From positions 1 to 5,787 of the forward strand of contig RPYR01000037.1 in assembly GCA_008671285.1 (NCBI GenBank): 5,787 nucleotides of DNA, written 5' to 3'. Below, piece by piece: positions 1 to 5,787 of the stretch (within the stretch, counting starts at the first letter, position 1; the number at the start of each line of letters is the position of its first letter). Position numbers and translations under genes: made by a program. Below the pieces are notes generated by a model. It did no database searches. It was not told the origin of the DNA and was given only the letters and a program-made list of their open reading frames with translations. This DNA is from Collinsella aerofaciens. Its GTDB lineage: Bacteria; Actinomycetota; Coriobacteriia; Coriobacteriales; Coriobacteriaceae.

Positions 1-1
1 C

Positions 2-127
2 CGCAAAGCGCGAAATGCGCTGATGCATGCTGCCGAACTCGGTAAGGAGCTGACGCCCAAGTTCACGGAAATCGGTATCTTCCACCGAAAACCCCTAACA
101 CTAGAAACTATTTTCGGTGAAAGATGA
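2..127 (+). CDS. Possible C-terminal fragment of an unidentified protein (5' end outside the window)
   Basis: The second forward frame is open from the window edge for 41 codons and ends at TGA 125-127. The peptide reads plausibly as the end of a soluble protein: a charged helix (RKARNALMHAAELGKEL) followed by a tail ending PLTLETIFGER. I do not recognise the family. The last 17 or so codons lie inside a strong inverted repeat (74-131), so part of this reading may simply reflect that repeat. An open frame of this length can occur by chance, and the complementary strand is also open here. Low confidence; upstream sequence would settle it. Confidence 0.35.
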   Translation, partial: RKARNALMHAAELGKELTPKFTEIGIFHRKPLTLETIFGER

Positions 128-131
128 TACC
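74..131. repeat. Inverted repeat with 19-nt centre, overlapping the end of the possible upstream ORF
   Basis: CACCGAAAA (83-91) is perfectly complementary to TTTTCGGTG (111-119). The pairing continues outward past one mismatch as ATCTT (77-81) with AAGAT (121-125). GGTATC (74-79) can alternatively pair with GATACC (126-131). No T-run follows the right arm, so it is not a classical intrinsic terminator. It could be a terminator of another type, a protein-binding dyad or a mobile-element end. Confidence 0.55.
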
Positions 132-194
132 CCCATACGCGGGCCTCATACAGTGGGCAATATTAAGAGCTCATTAAGACTTAAAATAATTCAA

Positions 195-222
195 TTGCTG
201 AAGCGTTTTAAAGAACTATTAT
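195..222 (+). promoter_or_regulatory. Candidate sigma-70-type promoter upstream of the SDR gene
   Basis: TTGCTG (195-200) and TATTAT (217-222) are separated by 16 nt in an AT-rich stretch (161-222) that contrasts with the GC-rich genes. Two direct copies of ATTAAGA lie just upstream (162-168 and 173-179). The -10 box matches consensus at 5 of 6 positions, the -35 at only 3 of 6. This is a motif match only. Confidence 0.35.
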
Positions 223-241
223 GCCCGCGGTTAGGCGAGGG

Positions 242-276
242 GTTGTCACCACCATGACGACTGGGACTCATATAAT
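242..276 (+). promoter_or_regulatory. Perfect TATAAT box with an upstream dyad, candidate regulated promoter/operator of the SDR gene
   Basis: TATAAT (271-276) matches the -10 consensus exactly and lies 61 nt before the SDR start. TTGTCA (243-248) is close to a -35 box, but the 22-nt spacer is too long for unaided sigma-70 recognition. GTTGTCA (242-248) forms an imperfect dyad with TGACGAC (255-261) around a 6-nt centre, one mismatch in seven. Such a dyad could be a repressor or activator site; the regulator cannot be named. Confidence 0.3.
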
Positions 277-337
277 CGCCACGTGCGATGCTCCAACTTC
301 CCGCGAGGAGACACCTTATATAAAGGGGGATGGAGTC

Positions 338-1087
338 ATGGCATTTGACTTCACGGGCAAGACCGCGATTGTCACGGGCGGCACTCAGGGCATTGGCCTC
401 GAGATCGCCAAGGGCATCGTCGCGGGCGGCGGACATGTCGCGCTCATCGCAAGGAACGCTGCTAAGGGCGAGGCCGCTGTGGCCGAGCTTGGCGAGGGCA
501 ACAAGTTTTATCAGCTCGATGTCGCTGATGCGCCCAAGGCGCGCGAGACCGTCGAACAGATTTTCGCAGACCTGCCGCAAACCAATATCCTGATCAACTG
601 CGCTGGCGTCATCAGCACCAAGAAGTTCGACGAGATCGACGACACCGAGTGGCGCCGTACCATCGACATCAACCTCAACGGCACCTTTACCATGATGAAC
701 GCCGTGTACCCGCACTTTAAGGCTGCCCATGCCGGCACTATCGTCAACGTGAGCTCTGTTGCTGGCAAGATCGGCGGCGGCCTGCTCGGCACCGCGGCTT
801 ACGCGAGCTCCAAGGCCGGTGTTAACGGTCTAACCAAGGCAGTCGCCAAGGAGGGCGGTAGGTTCGGCGTTCGCTGCAACGCTGTGTGCCCGTCGCTCAC
901 GTTGACCGATATGACCTCGATTCTCTCTGACGAGAACTCTCAGCGCATCATCAACGGTATTCCTCTGGGCCGCGCCGCCCAGGCCAGCGAGCCTGCGCAG
1001 ATGGTGCTGTTCTTCGCTTCCGACCTCGCCAGCTTCGTGAACGGCGAGATCGGCGACTGCGACGGCGGCATCGTCCTGGACGGGTAA
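338..1087 (+). CDS. Short-chain dehydrogenase/reductase (SDR), FabG/KduD-like
   Basis: A 249-residue classical SDR, the usual length for the family, predicted to be a cytosolic NAD(P)H-dependent oxidoreductase with a Rossmann fold. Visible motifs are the nucleotide-binding TGGTQGIG (13-20), NCAG (87-90), the structural/catalytic Asn in INLNG (Asn112), catalytic Ser140 in NVSSVAG, and Tyr155/Lys159 in YASSK. Arg39 after the second strand suggests NADP(H) preference. The usual PG after the NAVxP stretch is PS here. ATG 338 is chosen because GGATGGAG (329-336) lies just upstream and the Rossmann fold starts almost at once; the frame stays open to ATG 221, but the extra 39 residues do not resemble the family. 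The next gene on the same strand is a KdgT-type permease, so a role in keto-deoxy-sugar metabolism, like that of KduD, is possible. The substrate is not shown by the sequence, and a FabG-like or other sugar or steroid dehydrogenase remains possible. Confidence 0.9.
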   Translation: MAFDFTGKTAIVTGGTQGIGLEIAKGIVAGGGHVALIARNAAKGEAAVAELGEGNKFYQLDVADAPKARETVEQIFADLPQTNILINCAGVISTKKFDEIDDTEWRRTIDINLNGTFTMMNAVYPHFKAAHAGTIVNVSSVAGKIGGGLLGTAAYASSKAGVNGLTKAVAKEGGRFGVRCNAVCPSLTLTDMTSILSDENSQRIINGIPLGRAAQASEPAQMVLFFASDLASFVNGEIGDCDGGIVLDG

Positions 1088-1106
1088 TACCCCACGACGA
1101 TTATTC

Positions 1107-1146
1107 GGCGACGGCTCCTGCGACTCGGGACCGTCGCCTTCTTTCT
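1107..1146 (+). terminator. Intrinsic terminator or attenuator after the SDR gene
   Basis: GGCGACGG (1107-1114) pairs perfectly with CCGTCGCC (1131-1138), with a further inner TCC/GGA pairing. It is followed by the T-rich TTCTTTCT (1139-1146). It lies 19 nt after the SDR stop and 57 nt before the start of the permease gene. It either ends the SDR transcript or tunes read-through into the permease gene. Confidence 0.7.
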
Positions 1147-1182
1147 GATATAGGCGCGTGCGGCTACGATTCGCATGCATCC

Positions 1183-1190
1183 AAAGGAGA
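1183..1190 (+). promoter_or_regulatory. Ribosome binding site that fixes the permease start
   Basis: AAAGGAGA (1183-1190) sits 5 nt before ATG 1196. An in-frame ATG at 1175 lies upstream of this site and has no ribosome binding site of its own, so 1196 is the better start. Confidence 0.8.
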
Positions 1191-1195
1191 TATAT

Positions 1196-2209
1196 ATGAG
1201 TGAATCGACTGCGGTGGAGGCGCCGGCGGCAAAGGAGCCGTTTTTTAAGATGTCCTCCATCCCGGGTGCCAATATTTTGGTGCCGCTTTTGCTGGGCTGC
1301 CTGCTCAACACGCTATTCCCCGACCTGTTTAAGACGCTCGGCAGCTTTACGCTTGGCATGACCCAGCAGGGTGCAGGCCCGCTCGTGGGCGCCTTTTTGC
1401 TGATTGTCGGCACGACGATTTCGTTTAAGAGCGCTCCTGCCGCCGCTGCCCGCGGTGCCATCATCATTGCCGTCAAGCAAATCGTGGTCGTTGCCGTGTC
1501 GCTGCTCATCCTGTATGTGTTCAACGACAACCTGTTTGGCATCTCTGCCATGGTGATGCTGGCCGCTTGCACCGGCGCCAACAATGCTATGTACGCTGGT
1601 CTGATGGGCACCATGGGTAACGAGGCCGAGCGTGGCGCCGTCGCCATCACTACGCTGGTTGTCGGCCCTCCGGTCACGATGATCGTGCTCGGCGCTGCCG
1701 GTCAGGCTCCGATCGGTTGGTCGCTCGTGGGCGCCATCCTGCCGATCGTCGTCGGCATTATCCTGGGCAACCTGTTCCCCAGCTTTAAGAAGATGATGGC
1801 ACCGGCACTTTCCGCCATCATCGTGCTCGTCTTCTTTGCCATGGGCTCGACCATGACCTTTGGCCAGCTCATTAATGGCGGTCTTCCCGGTATTCTGCTC
1901 GGCGTGATCTGCTCGGTGGTCTTTGCAATTCCCGTCATCGCGGTCGATAAGCTCACGGGCGGTACGGGTGTCGCAGGTGCGGCCATTTCGAGCTGCGCCG
2001 GAGCCAATGTGGCCACGCCTGCTGCCATGGCAAGCGTCAACGGGGCCATGTACGGCGGTGCGGTGCTCGCAACGGCCACGGCACAGGTTGCTGCCTGCGC
2101 AATCGTGACGGCTATTTTGACCCCGCTGGTCACCAGCTGGTGCTACAAGCATTTTGAGGGCCAGGGCAACAGCAAGGCAACGACCGACAAGGCCGCCGCA
2201 GCCGCCTAA
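1196..2209 (+). CDS. kdgT: 2-keto-3-deoxygluconate permease, KdgT family
   Basis: A 337-residue, very hydrophobic inner-membrane protein (E. coli KdgT is about 327), expected to import 2-keto-3-deoxy-D-gluconate by proton symport as known for the family. Family-like stretches include LVPLLLGCLLNTLFP (28-42), TGANNAMYAGLMG (126-138), GPPVTMIVLGAAG (157-169), GAILPIVVGIILGN (179-192), and GILLGV (232-237) leading to DKLTGGTGVAGAAISS (251-266) and AGANVATP (268-275). The last part closely follows my recollection of E. coli KdgT. About ten membrane segments are apparent, between a polar N-terminal tail (1-18) and a hydrophilic Ala/Lys-rich C-terminus. The start at 1196 is set by a strong ribosome binding site. 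It lies 108 nt after the SDR gene on the same strand, but a hairpin stands between them. No KDG kinase, aldolase or uronate isomerase gene is in the window, so catabolism must be encoded elsewhere. A related keto-sugar substrate is possible. Confidence 0.88.
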   Translation: MSESTAVEAPAAKEPFFKMSSIPGANILVPLLLGCLLNTLFPDLFKTLGSFTLGMTQQGAGPLVGAFLLIVGTTISFKSAPAAAARGAIIIAVKQIVVVAVSLLILYVFNDNLFGISAMVMLAACTGANNAMYAGLMGTMGNEAERGAVAITTLVVGPPVTMIVLGAAGQAPIGWSLVGAILPIVVGIILGNLFPSFKKMMAPALSAIIVLVFFAMGSTMTFGQLINGGLPGILLGVICSVVFAIPVIAVDKLTGGTGVAGAAISSCAGANVATPAAMASVNGAMYGGAVLATATAQVAACAIVTAILTPLVTSWCYKHFEGQGNSKATTDKAAAAA

Positions 2210-2247
2210 TGCCAAGCGGCAATCAAAGCTAAAAACTAGCTACGCCA

Positions 2248-2281
2248 CAGGGCGGCCACGGGGGATACCGTGGCCGCCCTG
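2248..2281 (+). terminator. Terminator hairpin of the permease gene
   Basis: CAGGGCGGCCACGG (2248-2261) and CCGTGGCCGCCCTG (2268-2281) form a perfect 14-bp stem with a 6-nt loop, 39 nt after the stop codon. Only a weak T-rich tail follows (AGTTTCTGT). The strength of the stem and its place after a stop codon support a terminator or 3'-end stabiliser. Confidence 0.75.
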
Positions 2282-2419
2282 CAGTTTCTGTAGGGTCTCT
2301 GGGACACTTTATCCTGCTAAAGCTGGCATAACAGCTAGAGCGAACGTCGTACAAAGGCAAGGAAAAATAACATACAAATCGGTGAACGGTAGTTGTTCGC
2401 GCTCGCATTTCCTGCGGGT

Positions 2420-2446
2420 TTGTAAAAAACGCCCTTATGATATAAA
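2420..2446 (+). promoter_or_regulatory. pflB: Weak promoter candidate for pfl
   Basis: TTGTAA (2420-2425) and TATAAA (2441-2446) are 15 nt apart in the most AT-rich part of the leader. TATGAT (2436-2441) is an alternative -10 box. The spacing is short and the call rests on motif alone. If correct, the 5' leader of the mRNA is about 220 nt. Confidence 0.3.
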
Positions 2447-2484
2447 AAAAGAAACATATAACAGCCCAGATGGAGAGGGTCGCT

Positions 2485-2508
2485 ATGTTATCCTTCTCAA
2501 ACGGGTGA
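2485..2508 (+). CDS. Possible 7-codon leader peptide (MLSFSNG) in the pfl leader
   Basis: ATG 2485 is preceded by GGAGAGGG (2472-2479) at 5 nt spacing and runs to TGA 2506-2508. The purine-rich site is stronger and better spaced than the one in front of the pfl gene itself. The peptide has no run of a single amino acid that would suggest classical attenuation. It may be a regulatory upstream ORF or coincidence. Confidence 0.25.
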   Translation: MLSFSNG

Positions 2509-2653
2509 AATCTTGGGTTTTGGGTGGCAGTGCCAAGGTGGACAAACGTTTTTCCCATCACCAACGTGTGGTGAAGAACGGAAGAAGCCGGTAGTGCAAG
2601 CCGAAAATTCAAGAATTCAATAAGCAGCGGTGTGAGAGAGCGCCGCATTACAC

Positions 2654-2673
2654 GTAACTAGGAGCGTGGTTAC
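2654..2673 (+). promoter_or_regulatory. pfl ribosome binding site held in a hairpin loop
   Basis: GTAAC (2654-2658) pairs with GTTAC (2669-2673), leaving AGGAG (2660-2664) in the 10-nt loop. The linear distance from AGGAG to ATG 2677 is 12 nt, longer than ideal; forming this short stem would bring them closer. The site sets the chosen start. Confidence 0.4.
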
Positions 2674-2676
2674 ACA

Positions 2677-4728
<2,052 letters not shown>

Positions 4729-4729
4729 C

Positions 4730-4754
4730 TATTGTTAGTGCTATACTAACAATA
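4730..4754 (+). promoter_or_regulatory. Perfect 10-bp AT-rich hairpin between the two PFL genes
   Basis: TATTGTTAGT (4730-4739) and ACTAACAATA (4745-4754) are perfectly complementary around the 5-nt loop GCTAT. It begins 2 nt after the pflB stop codon. No T-run follows, so it is more likely an mRNA 3'-end stabiliser, a processing site or a partial terminator that sets subunit ratios, or a DNA operator. Confidence 0.7.
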
Positions 4755-4770
4755 ACGATTACTGATTAGC

Positions 4771-4790
4771 GCGCCGGTTTCGGCCGGCGC
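4771..4790 (+). promoter_or_regulatory. GC-rich 7-bp hairpin upstream of the radical-domain gene
   Basis: GCGCCGG (4771-4777) pairs perfectly with CCGGCGC (4784-4790) around a 6-nt loop. It lies 10 nt before the AAGGAG of the next gene. With the preceding AT-rich hairpin it makes a tandem structure in the 85-nt gap. No T-run follows. Confidence 0.6.
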
Positions 4791-4813
4791 CTATCGATCG
4801 AAGGAGACACATT

Positions 4814-5065
4814 ATGAAGGTTTCTGAAGTTTCCGAGATTCAGGCCGATAACCTGGTCCACATGCTCGACGCTTACGCCGAGAAGGGTGGCCACCACCTG
4901 AACATCAACGTCTTCAACCGTGAGACGCTGCTCGACGCTCAGGCTCACCCCGAGAAGTATCCGCAGCTGACCATCCGCGTTTCCGGCTACGCCGTGAACT
5001 TCCACACGCTCACCAAGGAGCAGCAGGACGAGGTCATTGCGCGTACCTTCCACGACAAGTTCTAA
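4814..5065 (+). CDS. grcA: Stand-alone glycyl radical domain subunit of PFL (GrcA/YfiD-like)
   Basis: An 83-residue cytosolic protein equivalent to the C-terminal domain of PFL. It contains [18 protein letters not shown] (25-42), [16 protein letters not shown] (46-61) and [18 protein letters not shown] (66-83). Gly58 in RVSGYAV corresponds to the radical-bearing Gly734 of E. coli PflB, 25 residues from the end here and 26 there. The first 20 or so residues ([20 protein letters not shown]) correspond to the PFL linker before the radical domain, not to the distinct N-terminal extension of E. coli YfiD/GrcA. AAGGAG (4801-4806) lies 7 nt before ATG 4814. E. coli YfiD is a spare part for oxygen-cleaved, full-length PFL. 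Here the upstream PFL lacks this domain altogether, so this protein is inferred to be an obligate subunit carrying the radical installed by PFL-activating enzyme. The family assignment is very sure; obligate partnership is inference from context. Confidence 0.93.
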   Translation: MKVSEVSEIQADNLVHMLDAYAEKGGHHLNINVFNRETLLDAQAHPEKYPQLTIRVSGYAVNFHTLTKEQQDEVIARTFHDKF

Positions 5066-5204
5066 AGGGACTCAACTCCCACCGGAGACCCGGTAAGGCC
5101 TACGCACTTTGCCTCTCAAACGTCCTCGCCGCTTCGCGGCTGCGGAATGTTTGCGAGACAAAGTGCTCCCGGCCTTGCCGGGCTCCTGCGTTGTCGTCCT
5201 TTAG
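5062..5204. repeat. Long imperfect palindrome of about 143 nt immediately after the radical-domain gene
   Basis: The arms pair through most of their length: CTAAAGG-AC (5062-5071) with GTCCTTTAG (5196-5204), CAAC (5073-5076) with GTTG (5190-5193), GGAG (5084-5087) with CTCC (5183-5186), CCCGGTAAGGCC (5089-5100) with GGCCTTGCCGGG (5171-5182, one wobble), GCACTTTG (5104-5111) with CAAAGTGC (5159-5166), CAAAC (5117-5121) with GTTTG (5149-5153), and GCCGC (5128-5132) with GCGGC (5136-5140) around a TTC loop. The outer arm includes the stop codon of the upstream gene. Possible identities are a miniature repeat element, a structured RNA or 3'-UTR, or part of the non-coding flank of the neighbouring IS110-type element. 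Confidence 0.7.
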
Positions 5205-5240
5205 GGAACCACGCTAAATTAAATTGGTGTCCTCGGACAT

Positions 5241-5283
5241 GCAAAGAGGCTCGCTGCGCACTTCGTGCGGCGAGCCTCTTTGC
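5241..5283. terminator. Strong hairpin between convergent genes, probable bidirectional terminator
   Basis: GCAAAGAGGCTCGC (5241-5254) and GCGAGCCTCTTTGC (5270-5283) form a perfect 14-bp stem, extended at the tip by CGCAC/GTGCG. It lies between the end of the PFL genes and the convergent transposase gene. There is no clear T-run on either side, so termination efficiency is uncertain. It could equally belong to the non-coding end of the transposable element. Confidence 0.6.
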
Positions 5284-5295
5284 GTCCTGACGCTC

Positions 5296-5787
5296 CTATT
5301 TGGCAAGGTGTTTTTTAGAATCCATTTTGCGCTCGGCCTCGAAGGCCTGCCTGTCCCAATCGAGCGGAAGTCCGGCCTCGACCCATGCCTCGTAGGCCCT
5401 CCTTATGGGCTTGAGCTCCCTTTGGCCCCTCTCCAGCATCGAGATGTACTTCTCGCTGGTGCCCAGTATGGACGCCGCCCTCACCTGGCTGACCTTCGCC
5501 GCGCGCCTGGCCGCCACGAGCTCCGAGGCGTCCTCGGGCCTCCTGATCTCGTGCGGGCGCATCAGCGCCCGGTACGCCTCCCTGGCCACGTAGCGCTTGA
5601 GGCACCTCATGACCTCCCTGTCGCTCTTTCCCCGCCCCCTGGCCCTCTCGGCGTACTCGGCGGTCTCGGGGTCGCGCATGACCCTCTGCCTCGCGATCTC
5701 GTGCAGCGCGCTGTTCGCCTGCCGGTCGCCGCCCCTGTTGAGCCTGTGCCTCACGGTCTTGCCGCTCGAGGCGGGGATGGGGCAGGC
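5296..5787 (-). CDS. IS110-family transposase, C-terminal part fused to an XRE-type HTH domain (5' end outside the window)
   Basis: This minus-strand frame is open to the window edge: 163 codons are visible and the stop is at 5296-5298. The codon at 5752-5754 is GTG, but it lies inside conserved sequence, so the true start is beyond the window. The visible N-terminal part (ACPIPASSGKTVRHRLNRG, GDRQANSALHEIA, then REVMRCLKRYVAREAYRAL) matches the C-terminal Transposase_20 region of IS110 recombinases. That region carries the catalytic serine, possibly one of the serines in SSGK. The RuvC-like DEDD domain would lie outside the window. After it comes an unusual extension with a classic helix-turn-helix, LVAARRAAKVSQVRAASILG leading to SEKYISMLERGQREL (about 5409-5520), and a charged tail. 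IS110 proteins often end near the YRAL position. AGG is frequent for Arg here, while the neighbouring genes prefer CGC/CGT, which suggests transfer. Family assignment is confident. Activity cannot be judged. Confidence 0.85.
   Translation of the reverse strand, partial: ACPIPASSGKTVRHRLNRGGDRQANSALHEIARQRVMRDPETAEYAERARGRGKSDREVMRCLKRYVAREAYRALMRPHEIRRPEDASELVAARRAAKVSQVRAASILGTSEKYISMLERGQRELKPIRRAYEAWVEAGLPLDWDRQAFEAERKMDSKKHLAK
5296..5787 (-). mobile_element. Partial IS110-family insertion sequence (boundaries not resolved)
   Basis: The transposase fragment marks an IS110-type element running off the right edge. These elements have few or no terminal inverted repeats, and the ends cannot be placed from this sequence alone. 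The non-coding end downstream of the transposase would lie to the left of 5296 and may include the 5241-5283 hairpin or the longer palindrome. Confidence 0.6.

Larger units (their letters stand above)
2210..2676 (+). other. 467-base intergenic region: permease terminator plus long pfl leader
   Basis: No convincing full-length gene lies here. The left end holds the permease terminator (2248-2281). The rest is less GC-rich than the genes and contains a small AGCTG/CAGCT hairpin (2321-2336), an AT-rich promoter candidate (about 2420-2446), a 7-codon micro-ORF with a good ribosome binding site (2485-2508), the dyads TGGCA-G-TGCCA (2525-2535) and TCACCA-N5-TGGTGA (2558-2574), a GC-rich hairpin (2627-2646) and a hairpin presenting the pfl ribosome binding site (2654-2673). 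A leader of over 200 nt would suit a highly expressed gene with RNA-level control. I could not match it to a known riboswitch. Confidence 0.6.

Noticed and set aside
221..337. N-terminal extension of the SDR to ATG 221
   Set aside because: No ribosome binding site, a non-family sequence of 39 residues, and overlap with promoter-like elements. ATG 338 gives a normal SDR N-terminus.
1175..1195. Upstream in-frame ATG for the permease
   Set aside because: The strong AAAGGAGA lies between this ATG and the one at 1196, so 1196 is the used start.
2154..2594. 146-codon plus-strand frame overlapping the end of the permease gene
   Set aside because: It starts inside the permease gene in another frame, reads through the terminator hairpin, and has no family-like sequence.
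2229..2648. 139-codon open frame on the minus strand across the intergenic region
   Set aside because: No ribosome binding site before its start, no recognisable family, and its C-terminus is the complement of the permease terminator. It also overlaps the pfl leader elements.
4729..4813. Possibility that the two PFL parts are one gene broken by a nonsense mutation or sequencing error
   Set aside because: The gap contains two perfect hairpins and a proper ribosome binding site plus ATG. The end of the large protein diverges from the family instead of continuing in another frame, so a true two-gene arrangement is the better reading.
5062..5204. CRISPR array or tRNA in the structured region after the radical-domain gene
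   Set aside because: There are no regularly spaced direct repeats and no cloverleaf or T-loop motif; the structure is one long hairpin.

Overview
The window fits a moderately high-GC, obligately fermentative gut actinobacterium of the class Coriobacteriia, with Collinsella or a close relative as the best guess. This rests on the GC-rich codon choice, strong AAGGAG-type ribosome binding sites, a pyruvate formate-lyase (PFL) very close to the E. coli and Firmicutes enzymes, and an IS110-type transposase. The taxonomic call is inference; nothing in the window proves it.

Layout. Positions 1-127 hold the possible tail of an unidentified gene, overlapped by a long inverted repeat. A short-chain dehydrogenase/reductase (338-1087) follows a promoter-like region and ends at a hairpin plus T-rich tract. 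Next is a 2-keto-3-deoxygluconate permease of the KdgT family (1196-2209), closed by a perfect 14-bp hairpin. These two genes may serve uptake and reduction or oxidation of a pectin- or hexuronate-derived keto sugar, but no KDG kinase or aldolase is present. A 467-base gap (2210-2676) carries the pfl leader: a weak promoter candidate, a 7-codon micro-ORF and several small dyads.

The main feature is PFL encoded in two pieces. The 683-residue protein at 2677-4728 has the whole catalytic barrel, including the Cys-Cys pair, but stops before the glycyl radical domain. That domain is a separate 83-residue protein (4814-5065) with its own ribosome binding site, start codon and RVSGYAV radical motif. 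Together they total 766 residues, against 760 for E. coli PflB. The 85-base gap between them holds two perfect hairpins. No PFL-activating enzyme gene is adjacent.

Downstream, a long imperfect palindrome of about 143 nt begins at the stop codon of the radical-domain gene. It is followed by a 14-bp-stem hairpin between convergent genes. The right end (5296-5787, minus strand) is the C-terminal part of an IS110-family transposase fused to an XRE-type helix-turn-helix domain, with AGG-rich codon use unlike its neighbours.

Pyruvate formate-lyase converts pyruvate and CoA to acetyl-CoA and formate under anaerobic conditions. In this organism the radical-bearing part appears to be a detachable, separately translated subunit.
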